DNA of 64,000 nt from Desulfobacterales bacterium (GCA_016342285.1 JAEINQ010000041.1:1-64000), one strand, 5' to 3'. Counted from the first letter of the stretch, positions 1-10,469 are shown. Notes: generated by a model from the letters alone, not told the origin. Numbers and translations: made by a program.

Positions 1-20
1 ACCCAGATCTTATATGCTCT

Positions 21-3000
21 TCATGTCAGGAATTGTCCTTCACCCTCTGATGAAGAATTATAGTGTATGACACCTAACAGCTTCGAAGTTGTCACATCTG
101 CAGCCAATCCAACTGGCATAGTGATTAAGGAGGCGGTTGTTTCAACAGCGGCGCCAGTGGCACCTACCGCTGCAGCAGAAGAAACAATTCCTCCGCCAAC
201 TGCACCCAATACTGCTCCTTTGAATCCGCCAAAAACAACTGCATTTGCATATTGTCTAAATTCAGCGCATGGTCCCTCTGATAATCTTACATTTACAGAG
301 CCTGCGGTTGCTCCACCAACTAATCCGCCGATCATACCTCCTACTAATGGGGATGCATTTGGGGCAAAGAAACCTACTGCTCCGCCTGCAACACCGCCGG
401 CTACAGCTCCTGCGATACCAGACCAAAAACCTGCAGATGGATTCCCACTGACTATGCCGGAAGTAAAACCCGCTGATGCCCCAAGTACTATCCCCAATAC
501 GGCCCCTGGGATTCCATATTCACCAGTTGGATCAAATAAATTAACCGGATTATTCAGAACATACCCATATAGATCCGTATCCCCACCATCGAAGAAGATC
601 GGATCTTTGGCGGTCCAGTGGCCAATGTCAGGATCGTAGTCACGGTAACCGAATCGTACCAGGCCGGTGTCGCGGTCGTGAAGTCCTCCGGCGAACCCAA
701 AAGGAACGGTAAAACCAGGGTTGGAGTCGGAAAGGATATTGCCGAAGGCATCGTAGTCGATTCTTTTTACCACATTGCCGGTGGTGTCTGCAACGATCCT
801 CAGGGATCCGACCTGATCGAAGGTAAGGTAATAGCGGATGCCAGCCCTTACCATAGCAAGGGGCATGCGGCCGTCGGCATATTCGAAACGCATGAGCAGG
901 TTGTCTGCGTCATCATACACGGCCAGCAATCGGGTGAGCCCCTGCCAGAGGTATTTTTCTACAATTACCCCGTCTATCTTTTTGGCGATCCTTCGGCCCA
1001 AAGGATCGTGGACATATTCGACGTATCTGCCATCGGGAAGCGAAGCGCTGAGCAATTCGCCCCGGGAACTGTGATCGTAGGTGGTGGTTTCTGTCCCTTG
1101 GGTTTTGGTGGTCAGGAACCCGTCCACATCGTACTGGTAAGTTGCATCGCCTGCGGTGAGGAGGTGTTCCTCGTCAGAGTAGGAAAAAGCCCTTCCCGTG
1201 ATGCCCCGGGCCGCGTTCATTTCAAATGACCGGGTGCCGTCGGGGTTGTAGCGGTATTCTTCTATAAGCACGCCGCCTTTTGTTACCGAGAGCAACCGTC
1301 CCATGGCATCGTAGGTATAGGCGAAATCAGTGGTCACACCCTCCATTGACTCGGATTTTTCCGTGATCCGGCCGACGTTGTCCCGGGCAGCAGTCCAGGC
1401 GTAGACGCCGGCTCCAGAAACGGAAATGTTTTCTGATGCGATCTCCCCGTGGCCGTTGAAACCCCGCGAAAGGTTTAGCGTGCCGTCTGATACTGTTTCC
1501 GGAAGGCCATTGTCTGCCCTGCGGCCGATGGTAAAACCGCCCGCACCGACCAACAGGCCGTCATCATCATAGGCAAAATTCACCGTGCCTCCGGCATAGG
1601 TTGCGGAAGCGACATTAAAATCGTTGTTGTAGCTGTAAGCAAAGGTCTGGTTCAGGGTCCCGAAAAGGCTCTCCGAGGTCACCAGACTCCCATCGTAGGT
1701 GTAGGCGATGGATTCTGTCCCCTGGGTCACCGATCCGATGGTGTTGGCGCAAAGGTAGGTAAAATCGATATTGCCTTCCGGGGTCTGGATCTGGATCAGG
1801 CGGGCCGGATCGTACACATTGACGATCCGTTGACCTGACGGAAAGATTTTTTCGGTGAGCCTGCGGTCCCGGTCGTAGAGGTAGGTGTAAGAGCCGCTGA
1901 TGGGCGTCTCATATTCGCTGTTCAGGTTTACCCCGGTATAGAAAAACCGGTGCTCCACGCCGGAGGGTACCGTGAGCCCTGTCATGTTGCCGTTCTTGTC
2001 ATAGGAAAAACCGACCGTTGATCCGTCAGGTCGCTCTACTCCGGTGACCCTTCCCACAGGATCGTGGCTGTATCGGGTGATGCGTCCCTGGGGATCTGTG
2101 ACCGAGGCCAGAAATCCACTGGCGTTGTAGGCAAAGGCGGTCTGTCGAGTATCTGCGGTGGTGCTGGTCAACCGTCCCCTGTAATCGTAAGCAAAATCCA
2201 TATCGAAAATCCCTGGCACCTCCACCGTGTCCGTGAGCAATGTAACCGGATCGTAATGGGAGGTGACGGTTCGCCCTTCGGGGGAGGTTTGTACCTTGGT
2301 GGAATGGAATATATCGTTTTTGGATATCGATATCTTCCCGTTGATTGATAGCTTTTTGTAGAGGATGTCCTGGGTCCCATCCGAATTGGTGTCTTCGTAT
2401 TCGTTTTCAAAAAGCGAAACTCGTTCCAAGCCAGATGGTTGGAATTCACTGAATTCATTCATGTATTTGAATCGAAAGGCCGGATCAAGGGCGTAAGAAG
2501 CAGAAAGGCTTGTACCGCACGGCAATGTTTTTGTTGAACTCAAACCGGATTGCGAAAAATGGGTTTCCGCACCTGACGGTGAGGTAATGGTCGATGTAAA
2601 TGATCCGGTTTCATCGGTGCTGTCCAGGTACTGCGTCTGGTTTTCCTCTGCGGAGATCACATCGGTTGTTGTCTCCCCTTGGGCATTCACTGCTTTGGAA
2701 TAGGTCCAGACGCCACCTTCGGGGTCTGACACATCAACCAGGCGGCCGGTCTCATCAAAGGTATTGTTAAATTGGCTTCCGTTTGGATCGATCTTCGATA
2801 GCAACAATCCGTCTTCTGAATATTCAAACGCGTAGTGGTTGCCGTCGGGAAAATCGATTCTGGCAAGATGATTGTTTTCATCTATCACCAATCCTGTTTC
2901 GATGCCGTCGGGGGAAATAATCCGGTATGGGACACCCGAGCCATCTCTTTCAATTTCAATTCGATTGGCAAATCGATCTTCTATTGAGGTGATTCGAGAA

Positions 3001-6000
3001 TCCTGATCATATCCAAAATTGTATAATGCTTTCCCGGTATCCAGTTCAACGGTTCTGGTATGTCGGCTGTACGGATATGAAAATTCGAAACCAAGCCCGT
3101 TGCTTTTTGTGTAAATCTGCGCTGCCGAACGAAACAACATTGGAAAATGTGGCCTGATCTGCCTTATTCTCTGGTTGTTGCTGTCTGCGATATACAGCCG
3201 CATGTCCCTGCCTGTGGCCAATCCGGACGGCGTGGACAACATTGCGTTTGAAGCCTCAGAGCCTTCCCCCCTGAAGCCGCTCACTCCCCAGCCGGCAAAT
3301 TTTTTGATAATTCCGTTTGTATCGACAGCAAGAATGACATGGCTCCACTTGTCAGAAATATAAATGATTCCTGTGCCATCGAGAGCCACATGACAAGGGC
3401 GCATAAACCGGGCATCGGTCGCAGGGATCCCATCAACGGTGTTCCCGGATTCACCGTTTCCGGCCACTGACGTAATGATTCCGTTCGTGTCCACTTTTCT
3501 GATCCGAAGGTTTTCAGTATCAGCGATATACAGGATTCCATTGGCATCCAAGGCAATTCCCTGCGGATTATTTAATTTGGCATAATATGCAGAACCTTCG
3601 TCTCCACCGTACTCGCCAATGAATACGGACGCGCCCCCATACCCCCCATACCCGCCACCGGATTCCTCCGGGTCGCCTACAATGGTGGCTATAATTCCTT
3701 GGGGATCGACTTTTCGGATACGTTGATTGCCGCTATCGGAGATATATAGGTTTCCGAATCGGTCCACCTCGATTCCCATGGGGTTGTTCAGTTGCGCTTG
3801 AGCGGCAGATCCGCCATCGCCGCTGAATCCTTCGATGCCATTGCCGGCAACCGTGGTGATGACGCCGTCAGGGGAAACTTTACGGATCCTGTGGTTGCCG
3901 GTATCCGAGACATAAACTGTGCCAGATGAATCGACAGCAACCTCCCACGGATCGGCAAGCTGTGCTGCTATGGCGGGACCTCCGTCACCGCTGAATCCAT
4001 AGCTTCCGTTCCCTGCAACGGTGGTAATCAATCCTTCAGGACTTATTTTACGGATCTTTTGATTCAGTCTGTCGACGATAAGGACATTCCCTGATGCATC
4101 CACTGCAAGCCCTTCAGGATAGTTGAATTGCGCATCAAGAGGGTCATCGCCGCCGCTGTCCCCGATAGTGCCATTTCCGGCCACCGTATCAATTATATTG
4201 ATATGGGAAAGAAAATTAAAACCGAACCATTTTCTCGCCCCGTGCTCCATGAAGCCGTCGCCTTTTTCCAGGCCGTTGTAGCGGTTCAAATAGTGGTGCA
4301 AGGAAAGCGTCCAACCCGATGCAATGATATTGTCCGAAAATTTACGTTCCGAACTTTTATAGATATGAATGGTTTTTGTTTTCCAAATGGGAAATTCTAT
4401 TCTGGAAGCGACTTCACTCAGATTCACTCCGGCCATAGCAAAATCTCTCTCCGTCGTACCCGATGGGATGAGATATGAGCCCTGGTAAATAAATCCGATA
4501 TCGACTCGTCCGATAGCACCATATACAGGTTGCCTTCCAAGTTGATCCTTTCCATCCCAAAAAAAGTCAGCGGTTTGATCGGGCAAGGGAGGTAGAACTT
4601 GAATGAATTCCCGTCCGGCAATTTTCAGGCTGACTTCGATTCTTTTCAGACTGGATGGAACCTCAGGGCCGCTGGCAGGTACCATGATCTCGGTTGCGTA
4701 TCCCGGTACGCGGTGGCTTGAATAGTGCAGAGTGATGTTGGCCCCGGGAATGGCAATATCTTCGTGGTAAACACGGCTCCGCTCTTCAATAAATGAATTT
4801 GTTTTTCGGGCGCAGTCTTTATCCTTACAATCGTGCTGAGCGACAATCGGTTCTTTTTCCTCATTGGATTCAATTGCATCCACCGGCGCAGTGACGGACC
4901 AGTTCAAATCCACCGGTGAAAAATGATCGATTTCGGCACGCCAGAAGGTGGATCCGACCGGATACCGGGCTGGATCTTCCAGGCCGTCAGCTTCATCCAT
5001 GTATTGTCCATCCATATCCAGATCGTTGGGCATGCCGTCTCCGGTGGCATCCAGCGAGTCAACATTGCCGTCGGCATCAAGGTCCAGAAGGCGAACCACT
5101 TTGCCGTTTTTCAGCGGTATCCAGGTCGCCTTGTTCCGGTCATAATAGCCCACCGGAACAATTTCACCGACGTCGAATCCGAGGAAATTATCGACAAACA
5201 TCATTGCCGGTTTCTCGAAGCGAACCCGTTCGAGTCCGTCCACCCCAAGTTCGGTGCAATAGGTGTACCCCGAAGTCGGCGGCAGTTTGGCCGGCATGGA
5301 AGCCTGTGTCGCATATTCGCTGGCACGAACGTAAATGGTGTCCAGTGAATAGATGTCGTTTCCGCCTCGGTCCACCAAGTAGGCCTGGTTGTCACCTCTG
5401 AAGATCATGGAACAGGAACGAGGGCCGAATTCATCGGAAATCCGGGTGCTGTCATGGATCATCACCGTATTTGGATCGCCGTCGAAAACGATTTTGGTTG
5501 TTTTTGTGTCTTCACGGATCATTTGAAGTGCTGCAACGCTGACAAAATCGTTCCAGGGGACATCGATTTTTCTTTGGGCGGTGATGAGACTCGGTTTGTT
5601 ATAGACAATGGTAAGAACTGTGCCGCCCTCCACGGGGATGTAAAACCGCCCCGTCTCGTCGGTCAATACCGTTCCGTATTCGGGATGGTTGTGAACGCAT
5701 ATGATTACACCGGACAAGGGCTCGCCTGCGATGTTATGGACCAGTCCGGTAATGACGGAAAAGCGCCTGGGGTCATATTCAGATATGGTTGCATCTTCGG
5801 GAATCAAATCCTCGTACTGTTGGCCGAAAGCACCGTCGGGTTGGGGGAGGGGGTTGCCGGTCACCTTGACCCGGATTTGGGCATTCACCGAGCCGGTGGG
5901 ACCGCTGATGGTCAGGGTATACAGGGCCGTATGCTCCGGCGACACGGTGATGACGCCCTCGGTTGCGACCTGTCCGATGCCGTTATCCAGATGGGCCTTT

Positions 6001-7178
6001 TCACCGTTAAAGGACGTCCAGGATAGGACGGCCGAACCGCCCTGTGGGATTTTTTGCGGGTCGGCGGTAAAGGTGACCGTGGGCGGGGCTGCCGGGTCGT
6101 TGACCGTGACGGTGGCCGAGGCCATGGCCACGGATTCGTAGCCGGTGGCAACGATGGTGTAGGTGGTGGTTGCGGCAGGGGTGACGGTCAGGGAGCCGTT
6201 TGTGGCCACGGCGCCGATTCCCGGCTCAATGGTGCAGGAGAGGGCATGGGCAGACGACCAGGTCAGCTGGGCCGATTCGCCTTTTAAGATCGTGCTGGGG
6301 GTTGCGGCAAGGCTCACCGTAGGCGGCGGATAGGTCACCGAAACCGTGGCCGTTGCCGTGGCCGAGCCCCCGGGGCCTGTGGCCGTGAGGGTATAGACGG
6401 TTTCCTCAGAGGGGGATACGGTAATGTTGCCGCTGGCAGCCACCGTGCCGATGCCGGGCTCCATGGTGCAGGTGTCGGCGTTTTGGGTGGTCCAGGTCAG
6501 GGTGGCCGCCTGGCCGATCTCGATGGTTCCTGGGCTGGCCGAAAGGCTTGCCGTGGGCACCGGATAGACCGTCACCGTGGCCGCAGCTGTTGTGGTACCG
6601 CCCGCACCGATGGCCGTTATGGTGTAGGTGGTGGTTTCAGAGGGCGCTACCTGAACTGAACCGTTGGGGCCGACCGACCCGATGTCCTGATCGATGTTAA
6701 CGGTATCTGCGTATTCTGTGCTCCAGGTCAGGGTGCTGGTGTCACCGGCTGCGATAGCTGCGGGGTTGGCCGAAAGGCTTGCCGTGGGCGGTGCGGACCC
6801 GCCTGAAGCGGTTACGGACAACCGGATGGCAGCGTGTGGCCGCCCTCGCATAAACACCATGAGCAGGTTGTGCGAGCGCAGGGAAACATTGGTTTCAAAG
6901 GTGGTTTCACGGCCAAGGAAAAACCGCTTCAGAGAGATGAAGCGGCCGTTTAGCAGCAAGAACCCGTCGTGGATTTTTTTGCGAGGCGTCTTTTTGACGA
7001 TGGAGATGGCACCGTTAGTGGCGCCTTGGCCTTTGAAGTGGTGGATCGAAGTGTGAACATGCCACCGGCCGATGGTCAGTGTTTCCGGCCCGAAAAGGGC
7101 CGGATCCGCGGCCAGGGCGGAAATAGCCCAAAAAAACATTACCACCAAGAAAAAGGTTTGGAACCGTTTTCCCAACAC
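21..7178 (-). CDS. Giant secreted Ig-like/NHL/RHS-repeat protein (2385 aa)
   Basis: Seen: a GTG start preceded by a strong ribosome site (AGGGGGTGA), then a signal peptide (residues 1-24). Four Ig/PKD-like repeats of about 76 residues follow (131-204, 207-282, 285-360, 366-440), each with a conserved L-x-W and a T-x-Y-T-x-T strand. A carboxypeptidase-regulatory-like segment lies near 470-530. About six NHL-type beta-propeller repeats span roughly 1010-1340, with recurrent AGNG and SGDGG turns. YD/RHS repeats span about 1370-2200 and end in a typical RHS core boundary (DPTGEYG, about 2216). The last 170 residues are a glycine-rich, hydrophobic stretch resembling a glycine zipper. Family knowledge: RHS proteins form a shell around a variable C-terminal, often toxic, domain. 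Inference: a surface or secreted polymorphic-toxin or adhesin-like protein. Any immunity gene would lie beyond the left window edge. Tip function unknown. Confidence 0.85.
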   Translation of the reverse strand: MLGKRFQTFFLVVMFFWAISALAADPALFGPETLTIGRWHVHTSIHHFKGQGATNGAISIVKKTPRKKIHDGFLLLNGRFISLKRFFLGRETTFETNVSLRSHNLLMVFMRGRPHAAIRLSVTASGGSAPPTASLSANPAAIAAGDTSTLTWSTEYADTVNIDQDIGSVGPNGSVQVAPSETTTYTITAIGAGGTTTAAATVTVYPVPTASLSASPGTIEIGQAATLTWTTQNADTCTMEPGIGTVAASGNITVSPSEETVYTLTATGPGGSATATATVSVTYPPPTVSLAATPSTILKGESAQLTWSSAHALSCTIEPGIGAVATNGSLTVTPAATTTYTIVATGYESVAMASATVTVNDPAAPPTVTFTADPQKIPQGGSAVLSWTSFNGEKAHLDNGIGQVATEGVITVSPEHTALYTLTISGPTGSVNAQIRVKVTGNPLPQPDGAFGQQYEDLIPEDATISEYDPRRFSVITGLVHNIAGEPLSGVIICVHNHPEYGTVLTDETGRFYIPVEGGTVLTIVYNKPSLITAQRKIDVPWNDFVSVAALQMIREDTKTTKIVFDGDPNTVMIHDSTRISDEFGPRSCSMIFRGDNQAYLVDRGGNDIYSLDTIYVRASEYATQASMPAKLPPTSGYTYCTELGVDGLERVRFEKPAMMFVDNFLGFDVGEIVPVGYYDRNKATWIPLKNGKVVRLLDLDADGNVDSLDATGDGMPNDLDMDGQYMDEADGLEDPARYPVGSTFWRAEIDHFSPVDLNWSVTAPVDAIESNEEKEPIVAQHDCKDKDCARKTNSFIEERSRVYHEDIAIPGANITLHYSSHRVPGYATEIMVPASGPEVPSSLKRIEVSLKIAGREFIQVLPPLPDQTADFFWDGKDQLGRQPVYGAIGRVDIGFIYQGSYLIPSGTTERDFAMAGVNLSEVASRIEFPIWKTKTIHIYKSSERKFSDNIIASGWTLSLHHYLNRYNGLEKGDGFMEHGARKWFGFNFLSHINIIDTVAGNGTIGDSGGDDPLDAQFNYPEGLAVDASGNVLIVDRLNQKIRKISPEGLITTVAGNGSYGFSGDGGPAIAAQLADPWEVAVDSSGTVYVSDTGNHRIRKVSPDGVITTVAGNGIEGFSGDGGSAAQAQLNNPMGIEVDRFGNLYISDSGNQRIRKVDPQGIIATIVGDPEESGGGYGGYGGASVFIGEYGGDEGSAYYAKLNNPQGIALDANGILYIADTENLRIRKVDTNGIITSVAGNGESGNTVDGIPATDARFMRPCHVALDGTGIIYISDKWSHVILAVDTNGIIKKFAGWGVSGFRGEGSEASNAMLSTPSGLATGRDMRLYIADSNNQRIRQIRPHFPMLFRSAAQIYTKSNGLGFEFSYPYSRHTRTVELDTGKALYNFGYDQDSRITSIEDRFANRIEIERDGSGVPYRIISPDGIETGLVIDENNHLARIDFPDGNHYAFEYSEDGLLLSKIDPNGSQFNNTFDETGRLVDVSDPEGGVWTYSKAVNAQGETTTDVISAEENQTQYLDSTDETGSFTSTITSPSGAETHFSQSGLSSTKTLPCGTSLSASYALDPAFRFKYMNEFSEFQPSGLERVSLFENEYEDTNSDGTQDILYKKLSINGKISISKNDIFHSTKVQTSPEGRTVTSHYDPVTLLTDTVEVPGIFDMDFAYDYRGRLTSTTADTRQTAFAYNASGFLASVTDPQGRITRYSHDPVGRVTGVERPDGSTVGFSYDKNGNMTGLTVPSGVEHRFFYTGVNLNSEYETPISGSYTYLYDRDRRLTEKIFPSGQRIVNVYDPARLIQIQTPEGNIDFTYLCANTIGSVTQGTESIAYTYDGSLVTSESLFGTLNQTFAYSYNNDFNVASATYAGGTVNFAYDDDGLLVGAGGFTIGRRADNGLPETVSDGTLNLSRGFNGHGEIASENISVSGAGVYAWTAARDNVGRITEKSESMEGVTTDFAYTYDAMGRLLSVTKGGVLIEEYRYNPDGTRSFEMNAARGITGRAFSYSDEEHLLTAGDATYQYDVDGFLTTKTQGTETTTYDHSSRGELLSASLPDGRYVEYVHDPLGRRIAKKIDGVIVEKYLWQGLTRLLAVYDDADNLLMRFEYADGRMPLAMVRAGIRYYLTFDQVGSLRIVADTTGNVVKRIDYDAFGNILSDSNPGFTVPFGFAGGLHDRDTGLVRFGYRDYDPDIGHWTAKDPIFFDGGDTDLYGYVLNNPVNLFDPTGEYGIPGAVLGIVLGASAGFTSGIVSGNPSAGFWSGIAGAVAGGVAGGAVGFFAPNASPLVGGMIGGLVGGATAGSVNVRLSEGPCAEFRQYANAVVFGGFKGAVLGAVGGGIVSSAAAVGATGAAVETTASLITMPVGLAADVTTSKLLGVIHYNSSSEGEGQFLT

Positions 7179-7628
7179 GAGTCACCCCCTTTACGCAGTG
7201 GCCGGCGTTGGACGAACGGCACCGGCAGGGATAATAAGGAGTCGAGTGGATCGGTTGGTCGGACCGGATTCAGGCGTGAAACAGAGGCTGCGGCTTGGTT
7301 ACGGGATAGAATCTTTGGGAGATATCGAGAATCGGACTATGTTAATACGGAATTCTGACTGCCTAACGAATTCAAAAAACCATGTCAAGTTTTTTTTGCA
7401 TGAAATGGCGTAAAAATCCATCGATAGGCCTAAAAAGTTGCCTGTCGGTACTGGTGGCCGGTTTTTTCGGGGTGATACCGGATCGATATATTGGTATCTT
7501 CCGGACCATTGCCCAATGGGCCGGAAGTGAATTGTTTGCTCATGGGAATTTGCGGTTGCGGAGGGGCAGTTCATTGTCTATATTTCAAGGCAATCTTAAA
7601 ATTCCGACCCAAACAAAAAGGAAAAATC
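7179..7628. other. Divergent intergenic region between the RHS gene and the MBL gene
   Basis: These 450 bases separate two divergently read genes. The only convincing element I see is the promoter at 7556-7584 serving the plus-strand hydrolase. Open frames in this stretch have no family resemblance and no ribosome site, so I regard them as non-coding. Confidence 0.5.
7556..7584 (+). promoter_or_regulatory. Sigma-70-like promoter of the MBL-fold hydrolase
   Basis: TTGCGG at 7556-7561 and TATATT at 7579-7584 are separated by 17 bases, with the ATG 44 bases downstream. The -10 matches the consensus at five of six positions; the -35 is weaker. This is a sequence match only. Confidence 0.45.
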
Positions 7629-8531
7629 ATGGTCGTCGACAGGCCGGGAAAGGTGACGGATCGAATATGGCTGGTGGGAAGAAGGGAGTCTTGCGCCTAT
7701 CTGGTGGGCGGGGAGGGCGAATACGCCCTTTTGGGCGGAGCCATGGCCTATGTGGCCCCTGACGTGCTCGACCAGTTGGATGAATTCGGCATTGATGAGA
7801 ACAAAATCCGCAGGATCGTGATTCTGCACAGCCATTTCGATCACTGCGGCATGGTGCCGTTCTTTAAGCGTCGCTGGCCGTGGGCCGTGGTCACGGCGTC
7901 TGAGCGGGGCCGGGACCTGCTCAAAAAACAAAAGGTCGTTGACGGTATCGAGATGCTCAACCGGGCCATGATCGAACAAAACGGGCTGACCCATGGCGGG
8001 CAGGAACTCGATCTGGGTTTTTTCGGCATGGATGTGGAAGCGGTGGTCAAAGACGGCGACGTGCTGGCCTGCGGCGATCTCTCTTTGGAAATCCTGGAGG
8101 TTCCCGGGCATTCGTCTTGCTCCATTGCGGTCTACGTGCCCGAAGAAAAAGCCCTGTTTGCCTCCGATGCCGGCGGTATCCCTTTTGGTGACAAGGTCTT
8201 TACCGCGGCCAATTCCAATTTCGATCTCTACCAGCAGAGCCTGGAGAAGATGGCCAAACTGGATGTGGAGATCCATCTGTCAGAGCACTACGGCGCCCTG
8301 GTCGGCGAGGCGGGCAGGGGGTTTTCGAAAAAAGCCATTGCCGCGGCGGCCGAGACCCGCAAGATGCTGGAAGCGGCCTGGGCCGAGACCCGCGACGAGG
8401 CCAAGGCCACCGAGGCGGTCACGAATATGATGATGGACGGCGTACCGCTCGGTTTTCTTCCCCGGGAGGTGGTGGCCATGGTCGCCGGTCAGATGGTGCG
8501 GTTTATCGCCAAGAAGATGGCGGCGGCCTGA
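7629..8531 (+). CDS. Metallo-beta-lactamase-fold hydrolase
   Basis: A 300-residue protein with the MBL metal-binding signature HSHFDH (His67, His69, Asp71, His72), a further His161 in PGHSS, Asp180 in ASDAGG and His220 near LSEHYG. That is a complete set of ligands for a dinuclear zinc or iron site. The start is the ATG preceded by AAAGGA; the frame is open for 46 codons upstream but has no ribosome site there. It has no signal peptide and is probably cytoplasmic. The family includes glyoxalase II-like, lactonase and thioesterase members, and the substrate cannot be read from the sequence. It faces the CoA-transferase operon across a shared terminator, so a role in thioester hydrolysis is possible but only suggested by context. 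Confidence 0.85.
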   Translation: MVVDRPGKVTDRIWLVGRRESCAYLVGGEGEYALLGGAMAYVAPDVLDQLDEFGIDENKIRRIVILHSHFDHCGMVPFFKRRWPWAVVTASERGRDLLKKQKVVDGIEMLNRAMIEQNGLTHGGQELDLGFFGMDVEAVVKDGDVLACGDLSLEILEVPGHSSCSIAVYVPEEKALFASDAGGIPFGDKVFTAANSNFDLYQQSLEKMAKLDVEIHLSEHYGALVGEAGRGFSKKAIAAAAETRKMLEAAWAETRDEAKATEAVTNMMMDGVPLGFLPREVVAMVAGQMVRFIAKKMAAA

Positions 8532-8690
8532 ATTCATCCACGGGTTGTTGAGGGGCGAATTGGCGTATTGTGTGTGGGCTTTTGGCAAGCCCCCATTTTC
8601 TATGACTCCGTGAATTGTTGCATATCGGTTAGACCAATTCTCTTTGGAGGTGGCCTATACCGGGTCCTCCGGATACGGATTTCAAAAATA

Positions 8691-8726
8691 AAAAGACCCC
8701 GGCGGTTTGCGCCGGGGCCTTTTTTA
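8691..8726. terminator. Bidirectional Rho-independent terminator
   Basis: A perfect 8-bp stem CCCCGGCG/CGCCGGGG (8697-8704 and 8710-8717) with a 5-base loop is flanked by an A-run on the left and a T-run on the right. It can therefore end transcripts from both strands. It sits between the convergent MBL hydrolase and CoA-transferase genes. Confidence 0.85.
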
Positions 8727-8729
8727 GGG

Positions 8730-9509
8730 CTATTCTTTTTTCAGAAACAACCCTTCCGGATCGAGTTCTTCTCTCAGGATCCGGATCTCTTCGGTGGTCG
8801 GTGTTGGCGTTTCCAGAAGCTGGTCGGCAATTTTCAGGTCCCATTCCGTGTTTTCCCGGATCTGTTCCACCGTGACCCCCGGATGCAGGGCCTCGACAAC
8901 CATCTCCTTGGTTTCGGAATCAAAACGCATGATGCCCAGGTTGGAGATGACGATGGCAGGGCCGTTGCCCGGAAAACCGAGTTTTTCCCGGGCACTGCCC
9001 CCGGTCAGATAGCCGGGCGTGGTGATAAAGTCGACTTTTTTGACGAACCGGCGGCGGCTGTGGGGCATCATGATGATGGTCCGCTTGCAGCCGCTGCCCA
9101 GGTCGTTGGCTCCGCCGCTGCCGGCAAACCGCACCGTGGGATGATAGTAGTCGCCGATGACATGGGAGTTGAGGTTGCCGTACATATCGATCTGGGCCCC
9201 GCCGAGAAAGCCGACGTCCAGGTCGCCGGCATGTACCAGGCCGAGCCCCTCCAACAGGCCGCCGACCATGGCCGCCCCCGGTATCAGACAGGTCTCGGAG
9301 ATCGAAAGCGGCGTAATTTTCGGTTTGGCGTCGATGGCGCCGGATTCATAGATTGAAATCATATCCGGCGCATGGGTGATCTGGGCCAGTCGGGCTGCCA
9401 GCAGCGGTAGCCCGGTTCCGATGATGACCTTGTCGCCGTTCTTGATTTCCCTGGCCGCGACCACCGCCTGCAATTCCTGCAGTGTGTAATCTGTGCTTTT
9501 TTCGGGCAT
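8730..9509 (-). CDS. Family I CoA-transferase, beta subunit (GctB/IpdB-like)
   Basis: A 259-residue protein resembling the beta subunit of glutaconate CoA-transferase and the IpdB subunit of steroid-ring catabolism. Glu55 in IYESGAID aligns with the catalytic Glu that forms the acyl-glutamyl-CoA intermediate in this family. A GSGGANDLGS loop and a GYLTGGSAREKLG segment are also typical. It follows the alpha subunit by 15 bases, with a G-rich ribosome site. The two should form a cytoplasmic heteromer that activates a carboxylic acid by CoA exchange, or, as in IpdAB, hydrolyses a ring-opened CoA intermediate. The substrate is not determined. It is the last gene of a minus-strand thiolase-CoA-transferase operon. 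Confidence 0.85.
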   Translation of the reverse strand: MPEKSTDYTLQELQAVVAAREIKNGDKVIIGTGLPLLAARLAQITHAPDMISIYESGAIDAKPKITPLSISETCLIPGAAMVGGLLEGLGLVHAGDLDVGFLGGAQIDMYGNLNSHVIGDYYHPTVRFAGSGGANDLGSGCKRTIIMMPHSRRRFVKKVDFITTPGYLTGGSAREKLGFPGNGPAIVISNLGIMRFDSETKEMVVEALHPGVTVEQIRENTEWDLKIADQLLETPTPTTEEIRILREELDPEGLFLKKE

Positions 9510-9524
9510 GATGACGTTCCCCCC

Positions 9525-10469
9525 CTAGTAACCGTAATTGACCGAGCTTGACTGCATGCTTGCGGCATTGAGGTCCATGAATTTTTTAAAACCGTATTTG
9601 GCGATGAATTTTTCCATGTATTGGGTCCGGTCCGAAACACCGTAAACCCATTCATCCATGAATTCCTGCCATCCAGCCTCGGTTTTGGACCTCTTGACGT
9701 AATCGAAGAGAAAGTCGCGATCTTCCCGGTAGTGGCCCTGAATCGATTTGGGGTGGGCCCCGAAGGGCTCTTTGACCACGGCAGCCACCTTATAGGCAGG
9801 AATCACCGTACGGTTCGGGTCCCGGCCGATGTCTTCGCGGCTGACGATTTCCTCAACGGAAACAATGACGTTTTTGCAGGCCCGGACACTCCAGGGCGCA
9901 TCGCCCAGTGCGCCCCATAACTGGACATTGCCCTCTTCATCGGCACGCTGGGCGTGCATGTAACCGATATCGGGTTTCAGGGCCGGTACGACCGCATGTT
10001 CCACGCCGGAACCGAAGGGATCTTCCATGAGTTTGACCTTGTTTTCCCCCATCCAGCTGGAATAATTCATCAGATCGCTTCCTTTGAGGGAGTTGAGCGG
10101 CACGTAAGGGATGCCCAGGGCTCCGGCCATGAACCGGATGGCCATGGAAAAATTGGTGTATTCCTCCATTTCGATTTTATGGGGAATCCCTTTTTCCATG
10201 GCCCGGCGAAAGGCATAGGTGGGACCGAAGACTTCAAGCCAGACATAGGAGGTGACGATCCGGTCCACACAGCCGGCCCCGATCATCTGATCGGCCTGCT
10301 CGTTGAACCCGGATGCGCAGATGGTCAGGTGTTTTTTGCCCTGTCGAATGATTTCATGGGTCAGCGCGTAGGAGATGGCGTGCCAGAAGCCGCCGACGGT
10401 CACCGTATCGCCATCATGGATAAATCGGGCGACAGCCTCCTTGGCTGTCATAACCTTTGAAGATTTCAT
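9525..10469 (-). CDS. Family I CoA-transferase, alpha subunit (GctA/IpdA-like)
   Basis: A 314-residue partner of the downstream beta subunit. It begins with the family's N-terminal pattern (TAKEAVARFIHDGDTVTVGG), where the glycine-rich segment contacts CoA, and has a central YMHAQRADEEGNVQLWG block typical of GctA/IpdA proteins. Length and order (alpha, then beta, 15-base gap) match known two-subunit transferases. Because a thiolase lies immediately upstream, the pair probably acts on a beta-oxidation substrate or on a ring-cleavage intermediate. Those two possibilities cannot be separated here. Confidence 0.85.
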   Translation of the reverse strand: MKSSKVMTAKEAVARFIHDGDTVTVGGFWHAISYALTHEIIRQGKKHLTICASGFNEQADQMIGAGCVDRIVTSYVWLEVFGPTYAFRRAMEKGIPHKIEMEEYTNFSMAIRFMAGALGIPYVPLNSLKGSDLMNYSSWMGENKVKLMEDPFGSGVEHAVVPALKPDIGYMHAQRADEEGNVQLWGALGDAPWSVRACKNVIVSVEEIVSREDIGRDPNRTVIPAYKVAAVVKEPFGAHPKSIQGHYREDRDFLFDYVKRSKTEAGWQEFMDEWVYGVSDRTQYMEKFIAKYGFKKFMDLNAASMQSSSVNYGY

